A stretch of 64,000 nucleotides of DNA from JBBQWR01 sp038210495 (GTDB taxonomy: Bacteria > Planctomycetota > Planctomycetia > Pirellulales > DATAWG01): contig JBBQWR010000022.1 of NCBI GenBank assembly GCA_038210495.1, positions 1 through 64,000 on the forward strand, read 5' to 3'. Positions 7,445 to 16,432 of this stretch are shown here, piece by piece. How positions within the stretch are numbered: position 1 is the stretch's first letter; every line of letters starts with the position of its first letter. Below the pieces are notes generated by a model, which was not told the DNA's origin, made no database searches, and worked only from the letters and a program-made list of their open reading frames with translations. The translations under genes and the position numbers were made by a program.

Positions 7445-9292
7445 TTATTTCCTGTGCAAGAATTCCGTCGAGTTTACCAGCGCCCAAAGGACGTCTTCGA
7501 ATCCTTCGGCTCGGTCGCCGGATTTCTTGACGTGGTCGAGGCACGTTTTCAGTTCGCTCGGTTTGGGTTCGCGCGTCAGGCAGCGCAAGTAGAGCTCCGT
7601 CGCAATCGCTTCGTCGTCTTTCGTCGACGAGAGCAATGCGCCCAGCGAGGTCTCCGGCCGCTTGCCGTCCATCGCCCGGGCCAACTGCGGCGAGTTCATC
7701 AGAATCAGCGCCTGGGGAATCGAGCCGGCGACTTCGTCTCGTCGCACGCTTGGATCGTAGCCGAATACGGCGTTGAAGGCCCCCCTTAGATCGCGCGGCC
7801 GAAGCAGTGCTTTTTTGCCGCCTCCTTCTGCGGCGACCGGCTCGTCTTTCACGCCGATCGCCGACATCAGCGACGTGAACAATTCGTCGGCCCGCAGGCG
7901 CTGCGGACAATTGGCCTCAAACGGAGTCTCGCCGGGCAAGCGGCGCGACCGGCTATCCCGCTGATACGCGGTGGTCGCCATAATCGCGCGGTAAAGCCAT
8001 TTGATGTCGTAGTCGTGCTCGACAAACTGGTTCGCCAGATAGTCGATCGTCTTGGGGGCGGTGCAATCGCGATCGGGACCGAGATCGTCGACTGGCTCGT
8101 AAAACCCCTCGCCCACGAGTTCCGACCAAATCCGATTTACGAAGGCCTTGGCGAACCAAGGGTCTTGTCTGCCGGTGATCCATTTGGCGATCGTTTCGCG
8201 ACGCATTGCGTCGGTCGAGCCCTCGGGCAGCTTTTGGCCGGTGAGGAAGAACACCGGTTGCATCAGCGTGCCCTTGGCCGTCGGATTCTTGAGGTCGGGC
8301 ATGAAGTGCTCTTGATCGCCGCGGGGCAGGCCGCCCACCTTGGCTTTGTCCGGCCGAGCTCGATCGTTACCGACCACTTCGAATGACTGCGGCTTGGTGT
8401 CCTTGATCGGTCGCAGGGCGACTCGAGGAAAGAACGCGGCCAGTTCGTGAAACTGCGTCCGCTTCCAGCGATCGGTCGGATGGTCGTGGCACTGCGCGCA
8501 TTGAATTTCGATGCCCATGAAGATTCGCGAGATCTCGGCCGTTACCTCGGGCGTCTGGCCAAGCTGGCCTGCAATGACGCCGGTCGCGCCGTTTTCGCGA
8601 ATGTTTCCCTTGGCCGTGATAAACGAGCGGGCGATCTGATCCCAAGGCGTGTTCTTGTTGAGCTCCTCGGTGAGATACTGCGTGAGCGCCGGCGCCGCCA
8701 GCAGAGCCCTGTCCTCGCTGCGGCGATACATGACCACGTCGCGCCAGTAGCGAGCCCAGTTCTCGCCGAACTCGGAACGGGCCAACAGACGGTCCACGAG
8801 CTTAGCTCGTTTTTCCGACGACGGATCGAGCACGAAGCGGGTGATCTCGGCTGGCGTGGGGGGCTTGCCGATCAGGTCCATCGAGGCTCGGCGAAGAAAC
8901 GTTTCGTCGTCGGCTTGCTTCGCGCCGTCGGAAGTCAAAGTGTTAAACGAGTGGCTGGCTTTGGTCGCGGCGATCTTTCCCGGTGGCGATTTGAGGGCGG
9001 GTGACTTGTCCGAATACGGCTTGTCCAAAGATTGACTGGCGGACGTTGTCGCCCCGCCGGTTTTTTCATCGCTACCTTTTGCCCCCTTGTCGTCCTTCGC
9101 GGCGCCGGTCGTCTTAGCGGCCGACACGTCGGCGGACAGAAGTTGATCGACTTGCGACGCGGCTTGCCGGGGGGATATCGCCGCGTGAGTTTGAGCGGCT
9201 CCGCCCAAAAAATAAATGGCCGTCGCAGTGAGCATTGCCAGGCGGCGGTCCATCAAAGCCGTGCGAATGAGTTTGCTAGCTACGGACGTCAT
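7445..9292 (-). CDS. DUF1549/DUF1553 protein, exported
   Basis: 615 residues. A hydrophobic segment LTATAIYFLGGAAQTHA near the N-terminus is a signal peptide; a second in-frame ATG at 9253 would place it closer to the start. After a Lys/Ala/Ser linker comes DUF1549 (DETFLRRASMDLIGKPPTP, then GIEIQCAQCHDHPTDRWKR, a haem-c-like CxxCH motif) and then DUF1553 (FVNRIWSELVGEGFYEPVDD, RRDEVAGSIPQALILMNSP, YLRCLTREPKPSE). CxxCH fits covalent haem or metal binding, not shown for the family. Pairing with a DUF1501 gene is a hallmark of planctomycetes. AGGGA lies upstream of ATG 9292. Confidence 0.92.
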   Translation of the reverse strand: MTSVASKLIRTALMDRRLAMLTATAIYFLGGAAQTHAAISPRQAASQVDQLLSADVSAAKTTGAAKDDKGAKGSDEKTGGATTSASQSLDKPYSDKSPALKSPPGKIAATKASHSFNTLTSDGAKQADDETFLRRASMDLIGKPPTPAEITRFVLDPSSEKRAKLVDRLLARSEFGENWARYWRDVVMYRRSEDRALLAAPALTQYLTEELNKNTPWDQIARSFITAKGNIRENGATGVIAGQLGQTPEVTAEISRIFMGIEIQCAQCHDHPTDRWKRTQFHELAAFFPRVALRPIKDTKPQSFEVVGNDRARPDKAKVGGLPRGDQEHFMPDLKNPTAKGTLMQPVFFLTGQKLPEGSTDAMRRETIAKWITGRQDPWFAKAFVNRIWSELVGEGFYEPVDDLGPDRDCTAPKTIDYLANQFVEHDYDIKWLYRAIMATTAYQRDSRSRRLPGETPFEANCPQRLRADELFTSLMSAIGVKDEPVAAEGGGKKALLRPRDLRGAFNAVFGYDPSVRRDEVAGSIPQALILMNSPQLARAMDGKRPETSLGALLSSTKDDEAIATELYLRCLTREPKPSELKTCLDHVKKSGDRAEGFEDVLWALVNSTEFLHRK

Positions 9293-9700
9293 AGTATTCG
9301 TTCCCTGATTACGCGGCGGGCGGCGGACAACCGGTCCCTTTGATCTTTAACACCGCGCTGGCCGCTAGGTTCCGAGCGAACCGTGTATCTCGGGGTCCGG
9401 CGGGTCGTGCGGGGCCGATCGCGATCGCGTGGCCAAAACGCGACAACGTTTCTTTCTGAAGTCTCTTTTTTACCACGTTTCGAGCAGCGTTAGAAACAGA
9501 TTTGGAAAATCCGCCACGCGCAATCCATGACCTAGTCGGCACAAACCGCATTCCTCGATAACGCCACGCTAAGTTTGTCCTCCGGGCATCTCAATTGCTT
9601 TGTCATGCGACCGAACCCGAGGGCTACACTTTTTCTTACATTAAACCAACAGCAGTGTGGGGAATTGCCTACCACGCCGTCCGCGCCCGCCTCGCCACCG
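9293..9700. other. Divergent intergenic region, no gene seen
   Basis: Lies between the start of the DUF1549 gene and the start chosen for the FemAB-like gene. The plus-strand frame stays open from 9575, but residues 1-42 of that frame show no domain or signal character. No clear promoter could be assigned. Confidence 0.5.
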
Positions 9701-10798
9701 ATGACGCACATCACCGAAATCAACTGTCTCGACGAGTTGGCCGGCTACCGTTTGCTTTGGAATTCGCTGCTCTTGCAGACGCGCAAGGCGACTTACTTCC
9801 AAACGTACGAGTGGCTCGAAAGCTATTGGCGCCACTTTGGCCATCGGCAGCGGCTCAGAGTGCTGATCGTCTCGGCCGACGAGGGGCCGATCGGGATTTT
9901 GCCGCTGGCCGTGCAATCCGAGCGAACGCGGCTGGGCGAAGTGCGGGTGCTGACTTATCCGCTCGACGGCTGGGGTAGCTTTTACGCCCCGATCGGCTGG
10001 AATCCCACGGCCACACTCTGGGCCGGCATGCAGCACATTCACGATACGCCCCGCGACTGGGATTTGATCGATCTTCGCTGGATCGACGCGGATGGCATCG
10101 ACGCCGGCCGTACTCGCAAATCCATGCAACGGGCCGATCTCGCGGCGGCCGAAAGCCGGCTGTTTCAAGCGGCGCAGATTCAACTCGACGGCGACTGGGA
10201 CAAATACTGGCGGTCGCGGAAGCAGCATTGGCGCGAAAACGTGAATCGCTCGGCTCGTAAATTGGCCGAACGCGGCGAAGTGCGTTACATGCGATATCGG
10301 CCCGAAGGCGCCCGGTACGGCGATGGCGACCCGCGCTGGGACCTATACGACGCATGCGAGCGGATCGCCCGCCATAGTTGGCAAGGCGCCGCGACCAACG
10401 GCACGACGCTCATCCACGAGTGGGTCCGCGACTATTTACGCGATGCCCACGAAGTCGCAGCGCAGACCGGCGGCGTCGATTTGAATCTCCTGCTGGTCGA
10501 CGACGAGCCGGCGGCGTTCGCCTACAACTATCACTGGCGAGGATCGGTCTATGGTCTGCGCAGCGGATTCGATCCCGCCGTGTCGACCGACGGCAGCGGC
10601 AGCGTCCTCTTGCGGCACGCGATCGAAGACAGTTTTGAGCGAGGCGATTATCTGATCGACCTCGGCCCCAACTATCTCGACGTCAAACGGCACTGGCTGA
10701 CCCGCGTGCAAACAGCCTATCACTGCACGCACTACGCCACCCGCTTGCGCCCGCAGGCGTTACGGATGAAGCGCTGGCTAATGGGAGTGAAAAATTAA
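9701..10798 (+). CDS. FemAB/GNAT-fold acyltransferase (CelD/BcsL-like, Acetyltransf_6)
   Basis: 365 residues from ATG 9701 (MTHITEINCLDELAGYR); upstream extension to 9575 is possible but unlikely. The order matches the Acetyltransf_6 proteins: a first half with FQTYEWLESYWRHFG and GPIGILPLAVQSE, a basic SRKQHWRENVNRSARKL helix, and a second half with LNLLLVDDEPAAFAYNYHWRGSVYGLRSGFDP and a GSVLLRHAIEDSFERG helix. The family is found in exopolysaccharide, cell-wall and lipid-linked pathways, where it is taken to transfer acyl or aminoacyl groups. No biosynthetic neighbours are present, so the substrate is unknown. No clear ribosome binding site. Confidence 0.75.
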   Translation: MTHITEINCLDELAGYRLLWNSLLLQTRKATYFQTYEWLESYWRHFGHRQRLRVLIVSADEGPIGILPLAVQSERTRLGEVRVLTYPLDGWGSFYAPIGWNPTATLWAGMQHIHDTPRDWDLIDLRWIDADGIDAGRTRKSMQRADLAAAESRLFQAAQIQLDGDWDKYWRSRKQHWRENVNRSARKLAERGEVRYMRYRPEGARYGDGDPRWDLYDACERIARHSWQGAATNGTTLIHEWVRDYLRDAHEVAAQTGGVDLNLLLVDDEPAAFAYNYHWRGSVYGLRSGFDPAVSTDGSGSVLLRHAIEDSFERGDYLIDLGPNYLDVKRHWLTRVQTAYHCTHYATRLRPQALRMKRWLMGVKN

Positions 10799-10832
10799 TT
10801 GTGACGGCGATTCAATTGGATCGCAGCGGCAT

Positions 10833-11354
10833 TCACTGCTCGATCAGAGCATTCAGGTCCGCCGCCGAAAAAAATAATCTGGAAGGATGACCGGGCAACT
10901 CGCGAAAATTCCATTGCTGATAAAACAACTTCGCGTAATCATCGAGACAGTCCAAGATAACGGCGACGAATGGCAAGATTTGTCCGACCTGCCAGCAATC
11001 GAAAAGCGCTTTGGAGAATAGCGACTTGCCCAATCCTTGCTTCTGACGTGAGGCCGCGATTCCAAACCAGGCAAGCACGATCGTCGGCAGTAGTCGCCGA
11101 GGCAGGCGATGCGTCAGATCCTTGGGCAGATCGCCGAAATCGATGTAACTCATCGCCAAGGTATAGTAGCCGGCGATTTGGTCCCGGATGTCCACCAGTA
11201 CGTAAGTGGCGGAAAGACGTTTGCTCTGATTTTGTAGAGCCTTGGTCGCGAGCCATTCGTCGACAGTCGGCGCGCCGCAGCGAAAATCTTGACGTGGATG
11301 TGTGCGGCTGAGTCGTTCTACGCGAAACCCCTCGGGAAACATCGTCTCGTTCAA
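10833..11354 (-). CDS. GNAT-family toxin of a type II toxin-antitoxin pair (TacT/AtaT-like)
   Basis: 173 residues from a TTG at 11354 that overlaps the antitoxin stop as TTGA; an ATG four codons later (11342) is the alternative start. The family signature is clear: FRCGAPTVDEWLATKA, ATYVLVDIRDQIAGYYTLA, LPRRLLPTIVLAWFGIAAS, the acetyl-CoA loop RQKQGLGKSLF, and a C-terminal KLFYQQWNF whose tyrosine corresponds to the catalytic residue of these toxins. Members acetylate the amino group of charged tRNAs and stop translation. The overlap with an RHH antitoxin gene upstream supports translational coupling. It appears intact, including the acetyl-CoA loop. Confidence 0.9.
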   Translation of the reverse strand: MNETMFPEGFRVERLSRTHPRQDFRCGAPTVDEWLATKALQNQSKRLSATYVLVDIRDQIAGYYTLAMSYIDFGDLPKDLTHRLPRRLLPTIVLAWFGIAASRQKQGLGKSLFSKALFDCWQVGQILPFVAVILDCLDDYAKLFYQQWNFRELPGHPSRLFFSAADLNALIEQ

Positions 11355-11656
11355 CGATGCCTCCGCATCAGCTTGCCCAACTCGCGCTGAGCGGGGGTCA
11401 ATTTCGGCGGTTCGTTAAGAGCGTTCCAGAACTCGAGTTGCTCGTCAGGGGTCATGACGATCACGTTTTCGCGCGCGGCGGCGATTTCACGCTTCGCCTG
11501 GGGGACCATTACCGTCCGAACGTAATCGCTAACGCTGATTTGCCGCAAACGCGCGGCGTCGGTTAGATTCCGCTTGCTCTTCGCATCCAGGCGTACCATT
11601 AGCGAAGTGGATGAGGCGGCGGGCAGCTTTTTCTTGGTCGACCGAGAGGATGCCAT
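11351..11656 (-). CDS. DUF1778-type ribbon-helix-helix antitoxin
   Basis: 101 residues from ATG 11656 with GGGAG at 11666-11670. The N-terminus is basic (SSRSTKKKLPAASS), followed by the RHH DNA-binding segment SLMVRLDAKSKRNLTDAARL and a SVSDYVRTVMV helix. The C-terminal part (MTPDEQLEFWNALNEPPKL) resembles the toxin-wrapping tail of DUF1778 proteins. Such antitoxins bind the GNAT toxin and repress their own promoter. Its stop overlaps the toxin start by four bases. A sigma-70-like promoter lies upstream at 11677-11704. Confidence 0.9.
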   Translation of the reverse strand: MASSRSTKKKLPAASSTSLMVRLDAKSKRNLTDAARLRQISVSDYVRTVMVPQAKREIAAARENVIVMTPDEQLEFWNALNEPPKLTPAQRELGKLMRRHR

Positions 11657-11676
11657 AAAATTTAACTCCCAGCTAG

Positions 11677-11704
11677 ATCGTACTGCACAACGCAATACAG
11701 TCAA
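11677..11704 (-). promoter_or_regulatory. Candidate sigma-70 promoter of the toxin-antitoxin operon
   Basis: On the minus strand, TTGACT (11704-11699) and TACGAT (11682-11677) are 16 bases apart. The leader to ATG 11656 is short, so the start of transcription would be near the GGGAG site. The spacer contains an imperfect ACTG...CAGT dyad that could be an operator. Confidence 0.45.
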
Positions 11705-11749
11705 GGTGGAAGCCCTGGGTGGTTTCCGAAAACGCCCCCAAGCTCGTCT

Positions 11750-12178
11750 CTACTCCTCATAGACCATCGGCACTCGGCGGCGCGCCGGGCGGCGGTAGCT
11801 GTAGGGCGAGGCGCCACCGCGGATGCCGTAGCGGGATTGATAGCCTTCGCCCTGTTCGACGAAGAAATACCCGCCGAGCAGGCGGTGAAAGAATAGCAGC
11901 ACCCCGGCGCCGACGACGGCGACCACGAAGCCGAGCGGACTGATGGGGGTGATTCGCTGGCCGCCATTGAAGTACGTCAGCATCCCCAGCCCGAGGCACG
12001 TGCCGGCGATGCCCATCATCAGCGTGGCAATCGGGCCGCCCGGATTGCGACCCGGCACGACGAACTTGGCCGTCAAGCCGGCCAACGTGCCAAAGCCGAT
12101 CCAATCGAGGGCCGTGTGAGCCCATTCAGCGGCGTTTTGTGTCAGTGCTGGATCAGGCACGGCGGTCCCCGTCGGCAT
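11750..12178 (-). CDS. GlsB/YeaQ/YmgE-family (transglycosylase-associated) small membrane protein
   Basis: 142 residues. Three hydrophobic segments are visible: ALDWIGFGTLAGLTAKFVV, GGPIATLMMGIAGTCLGLGML and LGFVVAVVGAGVLLFFHRLL. The AKFVVPGRNPGGPIATLMMG block matches the family pattern of a glycine-rich loop between two membrane helices. The cytosolic tail (residues about 115-142) is rich in Arg, Tyr and Gly. The family is named for an association with a transglycosylase but its function is unknown; members are often stress-induced. It is a single gene here. Confidence 0.75.
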   Translation of the reverse strand: MPTGTAVPDPALTQNAAEWAHTALDWIGFGTLAGLTAKFVVPGRNPGGPIATLMMGIAGTCLGLGMLTYFNGGQRITPISPLGFVVAVVGAGVLLFFHRLLGGYFFVEQGEGYQSRYGIRGGASPYSYRRPARRRVPMVYEE

Positions 12179-12505
12179 AAAAAGAGTTCAAACGATTGCT
12201 AATTAACCGCATCGCTTGCGAAGGGCGTTGTGACACTCACAAATCGCGTCGCAAGCGACGCGGCTAAAGGGTTTAACGCGCAAAAAATGCCCTTGGGCGC
12301 TGACGTCCGAGCTCGGAAGTCCACGCCAAGGGTGTCGTCCCCCCCAATGACCCGAATTGCCCGATTGTGGCCGATACCGCAGTGGTTCGACCGACTGATC
12401 CCGCTGGCAAGCAAGCCTTCGACAAAAATTGGTGGCGTCCGCGCGCGATTTAATGGCGCAAGACCGCATGGCCGGCCGGTGGTAATTGATGCGGCCCGAA
12501 TGAAT
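12179..12505. other. Intergenic region with a palindrome pair
   Basis: No gene recognised. Holds the inverted pair at 12207-12263; the remainder has no further structure that I could detect. Confidence 0.5.
12207..12263. repeat. Inverted pair with a GCGACGCG hairpin
   Basis: CCGCATCGCTTGCGA (12207-12221) faces TCGCAAGCGACGCGG (12249-12263), 14 of 15 positions complementary. The right arm is itself a palindrome (stem CGCGTCGC, loop AA). Read on the minus strand it begins TTTAGCCGCG, the same lead-in as the main dispersed repeat family. Confidence 0.6.
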
Positions 12506-12745
12506 CTAGCGAGGCGCGAGTTGCGCTTGCTGTTCGACGTAGGCCTTTTGGGCCGCCGCTTCGCGCGACAGCTTGAATTCCGGCCCGGCCGGGAAGTATT
12601 GGACGTCGTCTTTCAGGTAATAGGCGCTGGGCAGCGTTTGCCCGCCGACATCGACCTGACAGCCGGTGGCGCCGGCGATGGTCGCGAGCCCCAAGCCCAA
12701 TACGATCGCTCTCATCGTGGAGCGTTTGCCGAGCAGCGTTTTCAT
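12506..12745 (-). CDS. Small lipoprotein
   Basis: 79 residues from ATG 12745, with GGAGAAGG just upstream on the minus strand. The N-terminus is a lipoprotein signal: basic MKTLLGKRSTMR, hydrophobic AIVLGLGLATIAG, then the lipobox ATGC. The mature protein is about 55 residues, with PSAYYLKDDVQYFPAGPEF and an Ala/Gln-rich helix at the end. This pattern (short lipoprotein with SYYLxDDVQYFP) recurs in planctomycetes, but I know no function. Single gene. Confidence 0.8.
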   Translation of the reverse strand: MKTLLGKRSTMRAIVLGLGLATIAGATGCQVDVGGQTLPSAYYLKDDVQYFPAGPEFKLSREAAAQKAYVEQQAQLAPR

Positions 12746-13162
12746 CGACCTTCTCCGACTGGTGACTCGGGGGCTTGGCCGCCCGCACAATCGCTATAAA
12801 CGTCACCAACGTTATCGTCCGCCGACGGGGGGCGACTTTGGACGGAATTGGGAAAAGTTTGCCGACTGGGACGGGCGGTGTTCGTTCGTTGAATGTGGGC
12901 AGGTTGGGTATGATGGCAGTTGCGACAGTACATAGCCGCGGCATCCTGCTGCGGAGTCACGTTTCGGAGTCTTGAAGTTTGCGTAAATGAAGAGAAGCAG
13001 GACTCCGCCGCAGGATGCCGCGGCTATGTATCCGTTGTTTGCGTTCGCCATAACGGACCACTACGATGAATCGCATGGACTCTCACGGGTGGCGGACCGA
13101 TTCGTTCGCTCGCCGGCGATTGTCTAGCATGTTGGAACGGATGCGTCGGGAGGCTTTATCAG
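12746..13162. other. Intergenic region holding a paired REP-like element
   Basis: Minus-strand open frames cross it, but their residues are largely translations of the repeat at 12931-13028 and show no protein family. The right part is the leader of the TPR-CHAT gene. Confidence 0.5.
12931..13028. repeat. Paired REP-like element (family A), two inverted copies
   Basis: CATAGCCGCGGCATCCTGCT (from 12931) and its near-perfect reverse complement ending at 13028 enclose about 45 bases. Each arm also contains the hairpin CGCGGCA, TCC loop, TG(C)CGCG. The arrangement is that of a BIME: two REP units head to head. Confidence 0.75.
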
Positions 13163-16100
13163 ATGAATATCGTTGATCCCCATTGTGGGCCGCCCGTCGT
13201 ATTGCGCGCGGAAACGGCGCCGTTCTTTAAACGAGTCACTCGCTCGCTGGCTCTAGTTTGTTGCTTGGCCGTCTTCCTTGGGGCCAATCCGGCCGGGACG
13301 GGCGCCGGCGGCGGATCGGGCGGAATGAACACTGGCGGTGGTGGCGGCGGTCGTTCTTATCCGACGGCCCTGTATTTCGCCCATTTTTCGACGATCTACG
13401 ATGGCGATTACGCCGACGCCCTGGCCAATTTCAAATCCGACCTGAGTGGCGCAATCAAGACGACGCAGAGCCGCTGGATCGATTCGATCGCCTACTACAC
13501 CATGGTCGGCGAGTGCCATTACCATCTGGGCAAATATGGCGACGCCCTGGACAACTACAACGCCGCGCTGAAACTCTGCATCGCATTCCCCGATTGGATG
13601 CTGCAGGTCCAGTTTCCCAGTGCCATAACCGGCTCCGCGATCACTCGAAATATCCCCTGGGGCCGGAGCGAACGCATCTCGAAGATCGGCCGCATCCCTT
13701 CGACGATGCTCACCGCCCAAGGCCAACTCTATATCGACAAGCAGTTGCAACAAGGAGGCGTCATTACGCCGCCGCAACTCGTGCAGATCAACGTGCAAGA
13801 GATCGTGCGTTGCACGGCGTTGGCCATGAAACGCCGCCAAGAGCTGCTCGGTCCGATCGCTCAGCACGATCCGCTCAGCGCCGAATTGGCCGTCCTCTTC
13901 GCCCGTCGCCCTGGCGATCACCGCAACCCGTGGACCGAGGCCTGGGTCGACGCCGAGGTGGGCATGGCCTATGCCAGCTCCGGCCAATCGGGGCAGGCCG
14001 TCGGCTATCTCAAGCGTTCGCTGGCCATGTCGGGTGAGTACGATCACGGTCTGACGCCGATGCTGCTGCTGGAGCTAGGGCAACTGGCCACCGAGGCGGG
14101 CGAGTACAAAGCGGCGCTGAAATACTTCGAAGAGGCGAGCTACTCGGCCGTCGAGTTTGGGGATTTCACCACGCTGGAAGAATCGTTCCGCTACGGCCAA
14201 CAGGCTTATTATTTGGCCGACCCGAGCGCGAAGACGCAGTTTCCGCCGCTGGCCGCGGCCAGCGCCTGGGCACGCACGCGCGGGCAGGAGTTGCGAGCAT
14301 CGCTGCAACTGCTGATCGCCGAGAGCGATCTGCTCGCGGGCAAGTCAGCGGCTGCCGCCAGCGCGCTGGGTGACGCCAAATCGTCGCTCGGCACGCGCAC
14401 GATGGGCAAATGCGAATTCGGCTCGCGGCTCAATTATCTCGCGGCGATCTTGCATTATCAGGCCGGCAAAGTCGCCGATGGAGACAAGTCGATCGCCGAT
14501 TCGCTCACCTGGCAGAAGACCGGCTCGAAGTGGCTGTTCCAGATCGGCTTGGCCGATGGCTTTGTCTCGGGTAAATACGGCGCTCCGCTCGGCTCTCACC
14601 GCGCGCTGACGCTCTACGAAACCTTGCTCCGCGATCCGACGCCGCTGGACTGGGCCGCCCGGCCGCTGGATTCGCTGGCCGTGCTCACTTGGCCGCATCC
14701 GCTGATCTACGAGCATTGGTTTGAGAACACGCTGCAAAGCGGCTTGGAACTGAGCATGGAAGTCGCCGACCGCACGCGGCGGCATCGATTCCTTAGCTCG
14801 CTGCCGCTGGGCGGACGGCTGCTGGCGCTGCGGTGGGTTTTGGAATCGCCGATCGAAACGCTCGACCGCACTCAGCAGCTTCAGCGCACCGATTTGCTGA
14901 CTCGATACCCGAAATACAAGGAACTCTCGCAGCAAGTTCGCAAGCTGCGCGACGAATTGGCCGGCGTCCCTTTGGCGGCCGATAACGCCGTGGCTCAGAA
15001 AAAGCAGAACGACATCCTAACCGAAATCGGCAAGCTAAGCGCTCAGCAAGAAGTCCTGATCCGCGAGATCGGGCTGCGCCGCGAGGCCGCCGATCTGGTA
15101 TTTCCGCCACTGCGCGCCACCAAGGAAATCCAAGCGACGCTGCAGCCGCGCCAGCTCATGCTGATTTTCTTTTCCACGGCCAGCAACACCTATGCGTGCC
15201 TGCTCTCGAAGGATCGCTATGCGTCGTGGAAAATCGAGTCGCCGCAAACAGTCGAAAAACGGGCCGCCATCTTGCTTCGCACGATGGGCAACTTCGACTC
15301 GAACCGCGAAATTCAGCAGACCCAGCTCGATGACGCTTGGCGCACTGCCGCCCGGGATGTGAGCGACGCTCTGCTGGCTGGCTCGAAGGTCAATCTGTCG
15401 GAGAATATCGACGAGCTGATCATCGTGCCCGATGGGTTTCTCTGGTACTTGCCGTTCGAGGTCCTGCCGGTCGCCAAAGGGAACGTAAAGCTCAAGAACG
15501 GCAAGGATACGATCCCGCTGATCATGAAAAGCCGGATTCGCTATCTGCCCACGATGGGACTCGCGACGCCGGATCGCCTGAATCGCAAGACGACGCCCGA
15601 GGTCGGCGTGGCGATCGGCAAGCTGCATTTGCACGACCAGCCGGACGCGGCGCAGACGGAATTCACGCGACTGCAAAAAGTTACGACGCACATCACGCCG
15701 ATCAAGGGCTCGACCGGCGTGCCGACGCCGCTCTACGGGGGCCTGTTCGACACCCTGCTGGTGCTGGACGATATTGTGGCCAGCAAGAAGAGCGCCTTCG
15801 AGTGGTCGCCCTTGCAATTCGACAAGCTGGAGTCGCAAGGCTCCTTATCTCAGTGGATGACGCTGCCGTGGAAGAGCCCTCTGCAAATTCTGCTGCCCGG
15901 TTTTCACACCCCGGCCGAATCGGCCCTGAAATCGATTGGCTCGGCCGCCAATGGGCAGGAGATGTTTCTCTCGATCTGCGGGCTGATGTCGACCGGCACG
16001 CGCACGGTGGTGATTAGCCGCTGGCGCACCGGGGGCCAATCGAGCTATGAACTACTGCATCAATTCGCCCAAGAGCTGCCATTCTCCAGCGCCGCCGACG

Positions 16101-16333
16101 CTTGGCAGCGGAGCGTGCAGATGCTCATGGAAACGCCGCTCGACGTGACTCAGGAATCGCGAGTGAAGGCGGCCGCCAACGCCGGGCAATTGACCGGGGC
16201 GCACCCATTCTTCTGGTCCGGCTATGTACTGGTCGACACAGGCTGGACCCCGCCCACGATCAGCAAACCCGTGGCGCCGCCGGCTCAAAAAGCCCAGCCG
16301 AACAACGCACAAGCCCAAGCGGCGAATAAGTAG
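13163..16333 (+). CDS. Exported TPR protein with C-terminal CHAT (caspase-like) domain
   Basis: 1056 residues. GGGAGG precedes ATG 13163. A hydrophobic segment (SLALVCCLAVFLGANPAG, about 29-46) and a Gly-rich stretch suggest export. TPR-like helix pairs follow (for example YYTMVGECHYHLGKYGDALDN and VGMAYASSGQSGQAVGYL) to about residue 560, then a coiled-coil-like region (YKELSQQVRKLRDEL) and the CHAT domain from about 660 (LMLIFFSTASNTYACLLSK, DELIIVPDGFLWYLPFEVLP). The likely catalytic pair is H915 (LLPGFHTPAESA) and C939 (FLSICGLMSTG), followed by the usual RTVVISRWRTGGQ. CHAT domains are cysteine peptidases related to caspases. The His-Cys distance of 24 residues is shorter than in typical CHAT proteins, so activity is uncertain. 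Confidence 0.88.
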   Translation: MNIVDPHCGPPVVLRAETAPFFKRVTRSLALVCCLAVFLGANPAGTGAGGGSGGMNTGGGGGGRSYPTALYFAHFSTIYDGDYADALANFKSDLSGAIKTTQSRWIDSIAYYTMVGECHYHLGKYGDALDNYNAALKLCIAFPDWMLQVQFPSAITGSAITRNIPWGRSERISKIGRIPSTMLTAQGQLYIDKQLQQGGVITPPQLVQINVQEIVRCTALAMKRRQELLGPIAQHDPLSAELAVLFARRPGDHRNPWTEAWVDAEVGMAYASSGQSGQAVGYLKRSLAMSGEYDHGLTPMLLLELGQLATEAGEYKAALKYFEEASYSAVEFGDFTTLEESFRYGQQAYYLADPSAKTQFPPLAAASAWARTRGQELRASLQLLIAESDLLAGKSAAAASALGDAKSSLGTRTMGKCEFGSRLNYLAAILHYQAGKVADGDKSIADSLTWQKTGSKWLFQIGLADGFVSGKYGAPLGSHRALTLYETLLRDPTPLDWAARPLDSLAVLTWPHPLIYEHWFENTLQSGLELSMEVADRTRRHRFLSSLPLGGRLLALRWVLESPIETLDRTQQLQRTDLLTRYPKYKELSQQVRKLRDELAGVPLAADNAVAQKKQNDILTEIGKLSAQQEVLIREIGLRREAADLVFPPLRATKEIQATLQPRQLMLIFFSTASNTYACLLSKDRYASWKIESPQTVEKRAAILLRTMGNFDSNREIQQTQLDDAWRTAARDVSDALLAGSKVNLSENIDELIIVPDGFLWYLPFEVLPVAKGNVKLKNGKDTIPLIMKSRIRYLPTMGLATPDRLNRKTTPEVGVAIGKLHLHDQPDAAQTEFTRLQKVTTHITPIKGSTGVPTPLYGGLFDTLLVLDDIVASKKSAFEWSPLQFDKLESQGSLSQWMTLPWKSPLQILLPGFHTPAESALKSIGSAANGQEMFLSICGLMSTGTRTVVISRWRTGGQSSYELLHQFAQELPFSSAADAWQRSVQMLMETPLDVTQESRVKAAANAGQLTGAHPFFWSGYVLVDTGWTPPTISKPVAPPAQKAQPNNAQAQAANK

Positions 16334-16432
16334 ACTTCTTAGAAACCAGGGCCGGAACGCGGAATGCAGACGGAACGCCGATTGCACGCGGGTGTGTGAG
16401 TCTCGCCCGTATTTCCCACAGGAGGCCAATCC

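Noticed and set aside
9600..9650. Promoter-like TTGTCA and TACACT upstream of the FemAB-like gene
   Set aside because: The spacing of 19 bases and weak matches make it no better than chance.
12812..13051. Minus-strand frame with a short hydrophobic segment (YIAAASCGGVLLLFIYANF)
   Set aside because: Much of it is translated from the REP-like pair at 12931-13028; the rest is Ser/Pro-rich with no family.
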